Below are positions 17,352 to 26,053 of a stretch of 36,958 bases of DNA, one piece after another. The stretch covers positions 1 through 36,958 of the forward strand of contig LVAE01000075.1 of the NCBI GenBank assembly GCA_001603905.1. Direction: 5' to 3'. The translations under genes and the position numbers were made by a program. Under the pieces are notes generated by a model. It had not been told where the DNA came from, did not search any database, and saw nothing but the letters and a program-made list of their open reading frames with translations. Position 1 is the first letter of the stretch. The number at the start of each line of letters is the position of its first letter. The stretch is from Fibrobacterales bacterium Fibro_02 (GTDB lineage Bacteria; Fibrobacterota; Fibrobacteria; Fibrobacterales; Fibrobacteraceae).

Positions 17352-18872
17352 ATGGGTATTGTTATGAATAAGATGAAACTTTCTGTATTTGCAGCTCTAT
17401 TTGCTACGGCAACCGCCATGGCTGCTCCCAAGCCGTTAACCGTCTGGATTATGCCAAACGGGGCCTCTCCTCAAGAGACTCTAGAAAAAAGACTTGAACT
17501 ATACACCAAAAAGACCGGAATTCCGACCAAAGTGCAGGTGCTGGACTGGGGCGAAGCCTGGAACCGCATCACGCACGCGCTGTCTAACCAGCAGGAAGCC
17601 CCCGACGTTCTTCAGTTGGGTACCACCTGGATTCCCTACTTTGCCTCTCGTAACGAAATCAAGCCCCTGAACGAACACCTCGGCGACATCCAGCCGGCGC
17701 GGTTCGTCCCCGTCAGCTGGAACACGACGCATATCGATGCGGACACCGTTATCTATTCCGTGCCCTGGTTCATCGACATCCGTCCGGTACTCGCCAACAA
17801 GAGAATCTTCAAGAAATACGGCATCACTAAAGAATCCGTCAGAACCTACGAAGGTTTCAGGGACGCCATCCGCAAGATCAACGCCGCCGATGAAATTCTG
17901 GAAGACGGAGCCCATGTCCGTGGTTACGCCTTCCCCGGCAAGAACGACTGGAACATTCCCCACAACTTCGCCCCGTGGATCTGGAGTAACGGCGGATCGT
18001 TCATCCAGAAGGACAGCCTCGGTTGGCACGCCAACATCCTTTCCAAGGAAACGCTGCGCGGTATCGCGAGCTACCTGCATTTCGTGATGGACTCGCTGGT
18101 CTCGCCAGAAGCCCTGCAGGCAAACACGGCCCAGATCGCCCAGCAGTTCAACAACGGTGAACTTGCCTTTATCATCAGCACCTCCGAAATCGTGATGCAG
18201 ACCCGCATCCATGGAAATCTGGGCGGTCTTTCCAACGCCCGCATCGGCAGCGACAGCGTCATGGTGCTCCCGATTCCCCAGGGCATCAGCGGCAGCGTTA
18301 GCTTTATCGGCGGATCGAACCTCGCCATCCCGTCGCAGAACACCCGCAAGGAAGCCCTCGACCTCCTGCTGTTCCTAGTCAACGACGAAAACCTGGACGC
18401 CTACACCAAGCAGATTGGCCTATTGCCGCCCTCTAGAAAGGTCTTGCAGGAATGGGCTAAGGACGAAGAATACAATATTTTGATCAACGCCCTCGAAACG
18501 GGACGCACCTATGTTCCGATTCCCGAATGGGGTGATCTGGAACAGCTTTTCGGATCCATGTTCAGCACGATCTGGGAACAAATGGAAATTCCATCGCTCT
18601 ACTCCGAAGAAAAGCTGTATGAAATATTCAAACAGTACACCATTGAAATTGACAAGAAACTGAACTACCCCACAAACAGTTTCATGACCCTTGCCGAATT
18701 CAAGGATAGCTGGAACCAGGTCAACGCTCCCCTTGAAGACAAGTCAAGCGATTCCGCCAAGGATACGACAACGAGCGTGGCCGAAAGCAACCTGAAAAAA
18801 GCTCCGTTCGTATTTGTGGCCATGCTTGTTCTCGGCTTCCTGTTCGCCTTCTTCCGCAAGAAGAAAAAATAA
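17352..18872 (+). CDS. Sugar-type extracellular solute-binding protein with C-terminal membrane anchor
   Basis: A 506-aa protein of the family 1 (MalE-like) solute-binding fold. A signal peptide (KLSVFAALFATATAMAA) is followed by PLTVWIMPNG, then the typical APDVLQLGTTWIPYFASR and YSVPWFIDIRPVLANK, and a second-lobe helix around GELAFIISTSE. The start ATG at 17352 is set by AAGGAG six bases upstream. At the C-terminus a Ser/Asp/Thr linker (about 465-483) leads to a hydrophobic helix (APFVFVAMLVLGFLFAFF) and a run of Lys. The protein should therefore be tethered in the inner membrane with its binding domain in the periplasm. No ABC permease or ATPase gene is nearby. The next gene, 16 bases downstream, is a diguanylate cyclase, so a sensing role is more likely than transport. 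Confidence 0.88.
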   Translation: MGIVMNKMKLSVFAALFATATAMAAPKPLTVWIMPNGASPQETLEKRLELYTKKTGIPTKVQVLDWGEAWNRITHALSNQQEAPDVLQLGTTWIPYFASRNEIKPLNEHLGDIQPARFVPVSWNTTHIDADTVIYSVPWFIDIRPVLANKRIFKKYGITKESVRTYEGFRDAIRKINAADEILEDGAHVRGYAFPGKNDWNIPHNFAPWIWSNGGSFIQKDSLGWHANILSKETLRGIASYLHFVMDSLVSPEALQANTAQIAQQFNNGELAFIISTSEIVMQTRIHGNLGGLSNARIGSDSVMVLPIPQGISGSVSFIGGSNLAIPSQNTRKEALDLLLFLVNDENLDAYTKQIGLLPPSRKVLQEWAKDEEYNILINALETGRTYVPIPEWGDLEQLFGSMFSTIWEQMEIPSLYSEEKLYEIFKQYTIEIDKKLNYPTNSFMTLAEFKDSWNQVNAPLEDKSSDSAKDTTTSVAESNLKKAPFVFVAMLVLGFLFAFFRKKKK

Positions 18873-18888
18873 GCCCTTAAGGTAGCCC

Positions 18889-20706
18889 ATGTCTATCAGT
18901 TCGTTCTCTGGTTTTTCACGAAGCATCGTCTTTAAGGTCTTGTTGGTGCTTATATTTTCCATGACCCTCGTGGTCACGGGAAGTATTCTCATATTCAACA
19001 GCAAGCAGACAGACTTGATGCTGGACTGGAGCTTCAACAACAACGAAGCCCAGTTGAACCAGATTGCAAACATGTCGAGTCTTGAGATGAAGCAGTTCGG
19101 CGAAAGACTGACCTTGCTTGCCAAGACTTCCGAAATCCAGAGCATGGACGCAATGACTGCCGCCAGCTACCTCAAGAGCTTCAATATTTCCTCGCTGTTC
19201 ATTTCGGGCGAAGTCATTACTCTGTACGACAAGGACTATCATTTCGTATGCGACAATTCCGTAGTCGGTTTATCGAAGGATCCCGCATACCCCATCGACT
19301 TTTCGCGCATCACACCGCACCGTCCCTACATCACCCCCTGGTTTAGAGACGCCAAGGACGCCCCGCCCAAACGACTATTCGGCATCACCATTTCGAACCG
19401 CAACGGCGGTGACGGAAGCCTTGTTGCCAGTTTTTCACTCCGCAGACTCTGGACGAACTTTCCTAATTACACCATCGGCAAGAAAGGCTTCCTAGTCGCT
19501 ATCAACGGAAACGGAGAAATTCTCTACCACCCTGATTTGAAGAAATGGATGACCGACGTCCACAAGATTACCGAACTCGGGCTGGAGGACATCAACCCGC
19601 GTAACTACAAGCTTGACAAGGCGAAGTTCTTCAAGCTGAACGACGGCGAATCCTACCTGTTGAATATCAACTACAATTCCAACTACGACTTCGCCCTCAT
19701 TTCCTTCCAGCCCAAGAGTGAAATCGACGAGCTGATTTCTTCGGCCACGCAGGCAAGCATCACGATCCTGATTGTTTCGATCCTCATCATCCTGATTGTC
19801 GCTACATGGATGTTCTACATCCTGGGCGTTCCGATGAACAAGCTTATCCTGCACATCAAGCAGATTACCCAGGGCAACCTGGACATCCAGGAAATCGATG
19901 TCGGAACTCGCTACGACGAAATCGGACAGCTGGGCAAGGCATTCAACATCATGCACAGCACCATCAAGCGTCAGATTGGCGAACTGAATGCTCACAGGGA
20001 TATCCTTGAACAGGAAGTTCGTGAACGCACCAAGGACCTGGAAGAAGCCAACAAGAAACTCGACCTGATTTCCAAGACTGACGAACTAACGGGACTTCCC
20101 AACCGTCGCGACATGAACGAGACGATTGCAAACGAAGTCGGACGCGTGCAACGCACCCACAAGCCTTTCTGCTTTATCTTTATCGACATTGACCACTTCA
20201 AGAACATCAACGACACCTACGGCCATGCCTGCGGTGACGTTATCCTGAAATCGGTCGCACAGACGATCCGCGGTCTGCTTCGCAAGTACGACGTTTTCGC
20301 CCGCTACGGTGGCGAAGAATTCCTGACACTTCTCCCCGAGACTGACCTGGAAGGGGCGGCCGTCGTCGCCGAACGTTTCCGCAAGCAGATTGAAAAGATG
20401 ACCGTCCGCTATGCCGACTTCACCATCAAGATCACGATTACGCTGGGTGTCGCCAAATACGACGACCGTCTTGGAGCCGACCGAAGCATCCAGATGGCAG
20501 ACAAGGCGCTGTACCAAGGTAAGGAAAGCGGTCGAAATCGCGTCATCGTATGGGAACCGGAATGGGTGACGAACGCGGACTACGAGGCTGCCGCCATCGA
20601 GCTTGCCGCCCTGAAAAAGAACTCCGAAGGTTCCAAGACGGAAAATTTCCAGGTAAGTTTGGACTATATCGACGACTCGTCGGACAAGCAGGATCTTCCG
20701 AGCTAG
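18889..20706 (+). CDS. Membrane diguanylate cyclase (dCache-HAMP-GGDEF)
   Basis: The enzyme makes cyclic di-GMP from two GTP. TM1 spans about 13-36, and a periplasmic sensor of about 250 residues (37-288) has the two-lobed look of dCache (PYITPWFRDA and the second lobe FLVAINGNGEILYHP). TM2 spans about 289-312, followed by a HAMP domain (about 311-364), a coiled coil (365-395) and a GGDEF domain (395-560). The active site reads RYGGEEF (472-478). The product-inhibition I-site RKYD (465-468) is intact at the expected spacing. A C-terminal tail of about 45 residues has no visible domain. The gene lies 16 bases after the anchored solute-binding protein gene, so the two are cotranscribed and probably form a receptor-output pair. 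Confidence 0.93.
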   Translation: MSISSFSGFSRSIVFKVLLVLIFSMTLVVTGSILIFNSKQTDLMLDWSFNNNEAQLNQIANMSSLEMKQFGERLTLLAKTSEIQSMDAMTAASYLKSFNISSLFISGEVITLYDKDYHFVCDNSVVGLSKDPAYPIDFSRITPHRPYITPWFRDAKDAPPKRLFGITISNRNGGDGSLVASFSLRRLWTNFPNYTIGKKGFLVAINGNGEILYHPDLKKWMTDVHKITELGLEDINPRNYKLDKAKFFKLNDGESYLLNINYNSNYDFALISFQPKSEIDELISSATQASITILIVSILIILIVATWMFYILGVPMNKLILHIKQITQGNLDIQEIDVGTRYDEIGQLGKAFNIMHSTIKRQIGELNAHRDILEQEVRERTKDLEEANKKLDLISKTDELTGLPNRRDMNETIANEVGRVQRTHKPFCFIFIDIDHFKNINDTYGHACGDVILKSVAQTIRGLLRKYDVFARYGGEEFLTLLPETDLEGAAVVAERFRKQIEKMTVRYADFTIKITITLGVAKYDDRLGADRSIQMADKALYQGKESGRNRVIVWEPEWVTNADYEAAAIELAALKKNSEGSKTENFQVSLDYIDDSSDKQDLPS

Positions 20707-20782
20707 CGGATAATGGCAACGGGCACGCCAGAACCGCAAGCAGGTTTTGAGTCCCTTTGGCACTAAAATTTTTTCTGAATGC

Positions 20783-20813
20783 AAAAAACACCGCTTATCA
20801 AGCGGTGTTTTTT
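20783..20813. terminator. Bidirectional terminator
   Basis: AAAAAACACCGCTT and AAGCGGTGTTTTTT form a perfect 14-bp stem around a 3-base loop. It is shared by the rightward diguanylate cyclase gene and the leftward tRNA-Pro gene, whose 3' ends face each other here. Confidence 0.9.
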
Positions 20814-20814
20814 A

Positions 20815-20888
20815 TCGGGATGACTGAATTCGAATCAGCGACCTCTTGAACCCCATTCAAGCGCTCTACCAGGCTGAGCTACATCCCG
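20815..20888 (-). tRNA. tRNA-Pro (GGG)
   Basis: On the minus strand the acceptor pairs CGGGATG with CATCCCG, and the C1-G72 pair is typical of tRNA-Pro. The D arm contains AGCTCAGCCTGGTAGAGC. The anticodon stem CTTGA/TCAAG encloses ATGGGGT, giving anticodon GGG. The T arm is CTGATTCGAATTCAG. The discriminator is A. CCA is not encoded. Confidence 0.92.
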
Positions 20889-20963
20889 TTGGGTCATTGG
20901 TGGGTCAAAATTAGATAAAAATCAGCTTTTTTGCAAGGCTAACGCCCCAAAAAAGCCAAATTT

Positions 20964-21689
20964 TTACTTCCAATAACCGACAATCAGAACCTCTGGTGTT
21001 GCCTTCGGATACTTTTTGCTCTTGAACGAGACTATCTTGCGGATGCTCTTCTGCTTAAGTTCCCAACCTTCACGGGAAAGGCCGTTGGTCGTAAGAGTCA
21101 CCTTGAGTCCCGGAACCTTGCCGCCTTCCTTGATCTTGTCAAGCTTGTCGACATTCAACATCACGGGTTTGGCAGACATCGAGAACTGCTTGGCCGATTC
21201 GGGGTCCAGCGTCAAGTCGGGGCGATTTTTCTTGTCGGTCTCCCACACATAGAAAGTCCATTCGCGTTTTTCGCCCTTGGCATAATACCCTGCATCAAAG
21301 AGTTTTTCGCCGAAGAAGAACGGAACTTTCACGATGCCGTCCATATTCGCCGTATAAGGCTTGCCCGTCGTATCGACCAGCACAACCACCGGATTGATTT
21401 GGCCTTCCATGTCGGCAGTACTCAGGTCGAATTCAATCGTTACGGTTCCCTTGGCAGGAATCTTGTTCGGGAACTTGAAGTTCGACATTCCATTGCCCTG
21501 TCCGAACACATTCTCCAGGACAATTTCACTGCCAGTCGTATTCGCGCCCTTGAGCACGATATGCTTGACATCGCCCTGGTTCAGGACTCCGATAGGATAA
21601 TTTTCGGGAACAAAGCGGATAGCCTCGTCGGCCATGGCGGCAGTCGAAAAAAAGAAAGCCGCTGCAATAGCAACTGTTTTAAAATTCAT
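20964..21689 (-). CDS. Secreted protein with DUF1573-like N-terminal domain
   Basis: A 241-aa exported protein. The signal peptide is MNFKTVAIAAAFFFSTAAMA, with the start at 21689; the open frame runs further upstream, but that part overlaps the phosphatase gene. The first domain (about 25-125) looks like an immunoglobulin-type beta-sandwich of the DUF1573 kind: IGVLNQGDVKHIVLKGANT, then NKIPAKGTVTIEFD. The second half (about 130-241) is a separate, Lys-rich beta domain that I do not recognise. There are no catalytic motifs, so a structural or assembly role is possible. The gene starts 22 bases after the phosphatase stop codon, so the two probably share a transcript. Confidence 0.7.
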   Translation of the reverse strand: MNFKTVAIAAAFFFSTAAMADEAIRFVPENYPIGVLNQGDVKHIVLKGANTTGSEIVLENVFGQGNGMSNFKFPNKIPAKGTVTIEFDLSTADMEGQINPVVVLVDTTGKPYTANMDGIVKVPFFFGEKLFDAGYYAKGEKREWTFYVWETDKKNRPDLTLDPESAKQFSMSAKPVMLNVDKLDKIKEGGKVPGLKVTLTTNGLSREGWELKQKSIRKIVSFKSKKYPKATPEVLIVGYWK

Positions 21690-21711
21690 AGGTATAATAT
21701 ACAAAATTCCC

Positions 21712-22389
21712 TTAGACAATCCTACGCAGAAGCTGGCATAATTCCGCATAGCTGAGAACGACATTGTCAGGTTCAAGCGACAGAAGATTCACCGGTTTTC
21801 CGAAGCCGCAAAGGAGAGTCACGCAATCGGTGCCCGCGTCACGGGCGGCCAAGATATCAGGTTGGTCATCCCCCACCATGACGGTATCTTCACGGGAGAC
21901 ATGGGCCATTTCGATGATTTTTTGTAGTCCTGCCGGACTAGGCTTGCGTTCGGGCGCCGTGTCGCCGCAAAGAACGAATTCGAATCGGTTACGGAGCCCA
22001 AAATGCTCAAGAATCTTTTCTGTCGGGCGGAGCGGCTTGTTCGTAAGCAAGGCCACCCGGACCTTACTGCGATTAAGGAACTCGACAATTCCTGGTACTG
22101 GGCGAGTGCGTTCCGTGCAATGCTCCCAATAGAAATCAGAATAAACCTTGTGAACCTTTTCGACAGTCACCCCCGTACGGGCCATATTTTCAGAGAGCGC
22201 GGCCTCCCCCATGCTCCGTTCGATCAGTTTCATGGAACCGTTCCCAATAAAGCTACGGACCTGTTCCTCGGAATGTTCCGGCAAGCCAAAATGGCGGAGC
22301 GCATAATTCACCGCCACGGCAAGGTCGCCGAGAGTATTGAACAAAGTACCATCAAGATCAAAAACAACAAGGGATTTTTTAGAAAGCAT
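21712..22389 (-). CDS. gph: HAD-superfamily hydrolase, phosphoglycolate phosphatase-like
   Basis: A HAD phosphatase of 225 aa. Motif I is FDLDGTLFNT near the N-terminus (catalytic Asp-x-Asp). A helical cap follows (about 15-90). Motif II is ALLTNKP, motif III the Lys in PERKPSPAGLQ, and motif IV VGDDQPDILAARDAG. This layout matches Gph/PGP-type enzymes, which remove phosphate from 2-phosphoglycolate or similar small substrates; the exact substrate is not certain. The start ATG at 22389 is chosen over an upstream TTG because motif I then sits at the usual distance. It is cotranscribed with the secreted protein gene downstream. Confidence 0.85.
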   Translation of the reverse strand: MLSKKSLVVFDLDGTLFNTLGDLAVAVNYALRHFGLPEHSEEQVRSFIGNGSMKLIERSMGEAALSENMARTGVTVEKVHKVYSDFYWEHCTERTRPVPGIVEFLNRSKVRVALLTNKPLRPTEKILEHFGLRNRFEFVLCGDTAPERKPSPAGLQKIIEMAHVSREDTVMVGDDQPDILAARDAGTDCVTLLCGFGKPVNLLSLEPDNVVLSYAELCQLLRRIV

Positions 22390-22475
22390 AGAAACCCAAT
22401 TCCGCAACTGCGCCAAATTTAGAAAAGAACATATCCCATTAGGCCTATGTAATGAACAGATAACATTCTTTACAG

Positions 22476-22514
22476 AAAAAGCGCCATCCTGTATAAAACC
22501 GGACGACGCTTTTT
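22476..22514 (-). terminator. Terminator after the esterase gene
   Basis: AAAAAGCGCCATCC and GGACGACGCTTTTT pair at 12 of 14 positions. The leftward esterase gene stops at 22536, just upstream in its direction, and the T-run follows the stem on the minus strand. Confidence 0.65.
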
Positions 22515-22535
22515 GGAGTGTGTTATAGGAATTTT

Positions 22536-23999
22536 TTAGAACTTGTTAAAGAAATCCCAAGTAGTCTTCGGAACCCAGGACTGCTGCTGGCCCGGATCCT
22601 TATGGTCCCAGATATGCCCGCCGTTCTGCGTGCACCAGCGAACCGGGAAACGTTCTTCAACCGTGGTATAGTCGTAGCACACGTGCGGACCGCTGCCGCC
22701 ATATTCCTGGGCACGTTCATTCTTGGCCTTGCCACCTTCGGAATTGAGCTCCAAAATAATATCGCGAGCGGCGCGCCCCATTGTCGGAGTGCAAAGGTTG
22801 TCTTGCAGGCCGAGAACGCCCATCCAGCCGATACCCATCTGCTTACGCTGCGGGAGCCAGATATTGCGTTCGGCAGTTTCGTACACGGCCACGGCGCGGA
22901 GCACATCCTGATGGTTCCAAGAGAGACCGTTACTGAACATGGAGCCGTAACTGAAGCCCGTCGAGAACACGCGAGAAGAGTCGATGCAGAAATTGCCTTC
23001 GAAATATGCAAGGAGTTCATCAAAAAGCAAGTAGTCGTCCTGACCCCACGGGGCCTGGTTACCATTGCCTTCCGGAGCAACGAAGATGGCGGAATTTTCT
23101 GTATCGAGCGGTTTCAGGCCATAGTAACCTTCATCCTGCACGCCACCGGCCCAGCCGCCCATACACTGCATGCCGAAAATGAGTTTGTACGGTTTATTCT
23201 TGTCGTAGTTCTTCGGAATGTCAAGACGCACCGTGCGCGTACCCTTGCTCCACTTGAATTCGATATACGGCTTGTCGCCGCGATACTTGTAATCAAGTCT
23301 TGTATCCTTGCCGCAACCACGCGTAGGTACAGGATCGTTCTTGAGGCCCCATCCGTAGGCATACTGCGGCTCAGGTTTCGTAAGCGTTAGCACCAGGTTC
23401 GTGTCAAGATTCGCAAGTTTTACAGTCAACGTATCAAAGCCATCGGCAATCACGCGGAGATCGTCAGTATCATTTGTCTTTTTAAGGGCATTTGCAACAC
23501 TTGCCGACTTGTCACCAAAAGCGGCTCCGTAGTTTCCTTGCGAGGTAAAACGGATATTGCGCTGGACACTCCCGATTTTGACAAGAGCATAGTAAGCTCC
23601 CTGAGCCTTGACACAGGCCTGCAAATCGAGACTTCCCGAACCATAAAGCGTTTCCTTCAAAAGGCGGTTACCCATCATGTCAAAAATCTGCACCTGAACG
23701 GGTTCGCTTGAACGCTGAGAAAACGAAAGGATACCGTTATTCACGCTAATGTAACCCGGCAGAACACGTCCCAAACTGGCACCAGGAAGAGCATCCGTAT
23801 CGGCAGATTCATCCTGATGCAAGGTAAATTCGCCTTTATCGTCGGTGGTAGTTTCTAGCCCTTTCTGCAGTAACTTTACCGCTGCGCCACTTACCGTTTT
23901 CCCTTGTTCATCGCTCACCTTGCCCGATACCGTAAAGGCGTTCGCCGAAACGGCAAAGGCGCAGGCGAAAGCCAATGATTCCCAAACACTTTTTTTCAT
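22536..23999 (-). CDS. Secreted CE1-type esterase (feruloyl esterase/LpqC-like)
   Basis: A 487-aa exported enzyme. The signal peptide is MKKSVWESLAFACAFAVSANA. Residues about 23-60 are a carboxypeptidase-regulatory-like beta domain (SGKVSDEQGKTVSGAAVKLL). Residues about 80-152 look like a T9SS type A sorting-like beta domain (VQVQIFDMMGNRLL, then YYALVKIG), here internal rather than terminal. The alpha/beta-hydrolase (about 225-487) resembles the CE1/LpqC group, with nucleophile Ser350 in GFSYG, Asp400 in LGLQDN and His462 in NGGHIWDH. Such enzymes release feruloyl or acetyl groups from plant xylan, which suits a fibre degrader; the substrate is inferred. The start codon is preceded by AAAGGAG. 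A hairpin lies just upstream in the leader. Confidence 0.85.
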   Translation of the reverse strand: MKKSVWESLAFACAFAVSANAFTVSGKVSDEQGKTVSGAAVKLLQKGLETTTDDKGEFTLHQDESADTDALPGASLGRVLPGYISVNNGILSFSQRSSEPVQVQIFDMMGNRLLKETLYGSGSLDLQACVKAQGAYYALVKIGSVQRNIRFTSQGNYGAAFGDKSASVANALKKTNDTDDLRVIADGFDTLTVKLANLDTNLVLTLTKPEPQYAYGWGLKNDPVPTRGCGKDTRLDYKYRGDKPYIEFKWSKGTRTVRLDIPKNYDKNKPYKLIFGMQCMGGWAGGVQDEGYYGLKPLDTENSAIFVAPEGNGNQAPWGQDDYLLFDELLAYFEGNFCIDSSRVFSTGFSYGSMFSNGLSWNHQDVLRAVAVYETAERNIWLPQRKQMGIGWMGVLGLQDNLCTPTMGRAARDIILELNSEGGKAKNERAQEYGGSGPHVCYDYTTVEERFPVRWCTQNGGHIWDHKDPGQQQSWVPKTTWDFFNKF

Positions 24000-24017
24000 A
24001 AGAGCTCCTTTTTCAGC

Positions 24018-24055
24018 TTTTCCCCTAAAAAAATATCTCTAAAAAAAGGGGAAAA
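24018..24055 (-). promoter_or_regulatory. Leader hairpin upstream of the esterase gene
   Basis: TTTTCCCCT and AGGGGAAAA form a 9-bp stem around an A/T-rich loop in the 5' leader of the esterase mRNA, ending about 10 bases before the ribosome-binding site. It might affect mRNA stability or translation, or be the tail end of the upstream gene's transcript. Confidence 0.35.
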
Positions 24056-24109
24056 CACTCTCTGAAAAAACAAAGTGTGGACAATTAGTCAAGGGATGTA
24101 GACAAATTT

Positions 24110-24304
24110 TTACCGAACAAATTCCATTTCCACAAGGAACCGGTAAAAGCAAAGCGCCGACACGCCCAAAATGAACACCAGCACGATGATGAACTGCACC
24201 GGGTGTTCGCGGAAACTGTAATCCGCCTTGCCGTAGGAGAACTGCCCACGGACAATCGCTCTTATGAAAAGCGCCAAGAAGATTAATGCTAACAGAAGGG
24301 ACAT
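24110..24304 (-). CDS. Small two-helix membrane protein
   Basis: The 64-aa product has two strong hydrophobic stretches: residues about 2-17 (SLLLALIFLALFIRAI) and about 36-55 (VQFIIVLVFILGVSALCFYR), joined by a polar turn containing YGKADYSFREHP. I do not recognise a family. It begins 11 bases after the stop codon of the upstream lipoprotein gene on the same strand, which supports it being a real second gene of that unit. The ribosome-binding site is weak, so translational coupling is likely if it is expressed. Confidence 0.5.
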   Translation of the reverse strand: MSLLLALIFLALFIRAIVRGQFSYGKADYSFREHPVQFIIVLVFILGVSALCFYRFLVEMEFVR

Positions 24305-24315
24305 AGAAGCATGCG

Positions 24316-25983
24316 TTACCGGGATTTCAATAGTAGCTTATTATTCCCTTGAAGGCCGTCGTTGTCGAAGCGGACTGTCGGATTCTTGCCGCTCTTGTAG
24401 GCGTCTTCACTTTCATAGAGGGAAAGGGCTACAGAAACGCCGGGCTGCGTCGCGAGATTTGGCTCTCCTGCCGGAACCGCGTCACCGAACGAGAACTGTT
24501 GCAACGCACCGTCCTTGAACGTACCCTTGGGAATGCGGATGGTTTTGCCCAACTGCGCAATGGCCGCGCCTGTGCTGTCCACAAATTCAGCAACCAAATA
24601 CACATCGAAGAAGCTGGGCGCCACGCCTGTGTTCTTGATGGTAATATTCAGCGTGTTCGTCGCAGCCTTGCCTGCAGTAGAGCCGGCGGAGTTTTCCGCA
24701 GTGGGCGTCGCAAAGGTCAAAAGTTCCGCCTGCGTTACCGTGAAATTGTACCCGATGACCTTGCTCATGGAATCCGCCAGCGCCTTGTTGTCCTTGTAGA
24801 AATAATAACCGCAATCGTTGTCCTGATCCAGAACGTAGTAGGTCAAGTGCGCCGTAGTAATCGCATCCACCCAGCGTTCCGCAGTCCACTTTTGGCTACC
24901 TCCGGGAATCAGGTCGTCGTAGGTCAGCATCGTCCTGTAACCGGCGATATTCTCGGCGATGGTCGGGAGGTTCGCGTTGTACGCCCGCAGCAAGGTATCG
25001 GGCCTGCCGGGAATGCCGATGAACCCGTCGTCGCGCTTGGTAATGCCGAGGTCGAGCGCATGCGTATAGACATCGCCAAAACCGTTGGAAGGCAGCACCA
25101 GCTGGGTCTTCTTGAACACGGACGCATAGTAGTCCAGCATGTCCTTCAGCACCGAGTCGGCGGGCATCACGCTCCCCAATATGTGCGAGGTATGCCATTC
25201 GCCCCATTCGCCAAAGGTGCGGACATCGATGTATTCGATACGCGGGTCGCCATCATATTTTTCGGCCAGGGCCTTCGCGAACTCCTTCGCCGCCCAGATG
25301 TAGATGGAATCGTCCCAGACGGGAGCATACGCATGGTATTCTGTCCCGCGCAAGTCAATCTGGATTTTTTTCGCGCCCATCTCATAGACAAAAGGCGGAG
25401 TCCAGTCGTAATCCTCTTGGGGCGGGAAGTCGCTCTTGATAAACGAAGGGGTGTACGGCAGCACGCGCAGGGCGTAAGTCATGTTGTGCTCGGCAAGTGC
25501 GTTCAGCAGTTTTTCCAGTTCCGTCCAGTCGTAAACGCCCTTAGCCGGGTTCAGCTTGTTCCACTGCTGATAACCGGAACCGTATGAGACCAGGTCCCAC
25601 GCCCTGTTGTTCAAGGAACCGTAAGGGCCGTATTCGAACTCCGGGACAAAAGTCCACGCGCCACCGGTCGGCACCGTAAAGCCCTTGTGCGGGTTGGAAA
25701 GCGGCCCGTCGAAAGGCCTGAGCGCGTAGGTGATTTTGGAGGTGTCCGAGAATGTCGCAGAACCGGAGTCACCGCTGTTAGAGGATGTCATTCCGGCCTC
25801 AGTGCCGGAATCACCGTTTCCACTGCTAGACGAAACTTCTGCCGACGAACTCGACTCTTCAACGGCGCTGCTTTCTGTATTCTCGGGTCCGGAGCAGCTT
25901 CCATCATCGCCACAAGCCGCAAACAATGCCGCTGCGGTCATCAGAGCAATCTTTCCAAGGTATTTGCTGAAGGGTTTCGCCAT
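24316..25983 (-). CDS. Lipoprotein with GH-like barrel and DUF4832-type domain
   Basis: A 555-aa lipoprotein. The signal and lipobox are LMTAAALFAACGDD, followed by a Ser/Glu-rich linker (about 33-75, with two runs of four or five Ser) of the kind common in Fibrobacter surface proteins. The main region opens with GPLSNPHKGFTVP, similar to the NPxRGF motif that begins DUF4874/DUF4832 proteins. It continues as a TIM-barrel-like glycosidase fold (GVYDWTELEKLLNAL, VRTFGEWGEWHTS). A beta-sandwich domain follows (about 440-545). Acidic residues around RTFGEWGEW could be catalytic, but no activity can be assigned. It is probably displayed on the outer membrane and acts on or binds a polysaccharide. 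Confidence 0.75.
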   Translation of the reverse strand: MAKPFSKYLGKIALMTAAALFAACGDDGSCSGPENTESSAVEESSSSAEVSSSSGNGDSGTEAGMTSSNSGDSGSATFSDTSKITYALRPFDGPLSNPHKGFTVPTGGAWTFVPEFEYGPYGSLNNRAWDLVSYGSGYQQWNKLNPAKGVYDWTELEKLLNALAEHNMTYALRVLPYTPSFIKSDFPPQEDYDWTPPFVYEMGAKKIQIDLRGTEYHAYAPVWDDSIYIWAAKEFAKALAEKYDGDPRIEYIDVRTFGEWGEWHTSHILGSVMPADSVLKDMLDYYASVFKKTQLVLPSNGFGDVYTHALDLGITKRDDGFIGIPGRPDTLLRAYNANLPTIAENIAGYRTMLTYDDLIPGGSQKWTAERWVDAITTAHLTYYVLDQDNDCGYYFYKDNKALADSMSKVIGYNFTVTQAELLTFATPTAENSAGSTAGKAATNTLNITIKNTGVAPSFFDVYLVAEFVDSTGAAIAQLGKTIRIPKGTFKDGALQQFSFGDAVPAGEPNLATQPGVSVALSLYESEDAYKSGKNPTVRFDNDGLQGNNKLLLKSR

Positions 25984-26053
25984 ACTTTTTCAATCATTTT
26001 TTATTTGCTAAAAGTTTAACTAAAGGAACACATCCCGTTTTTCACTTTATTAC

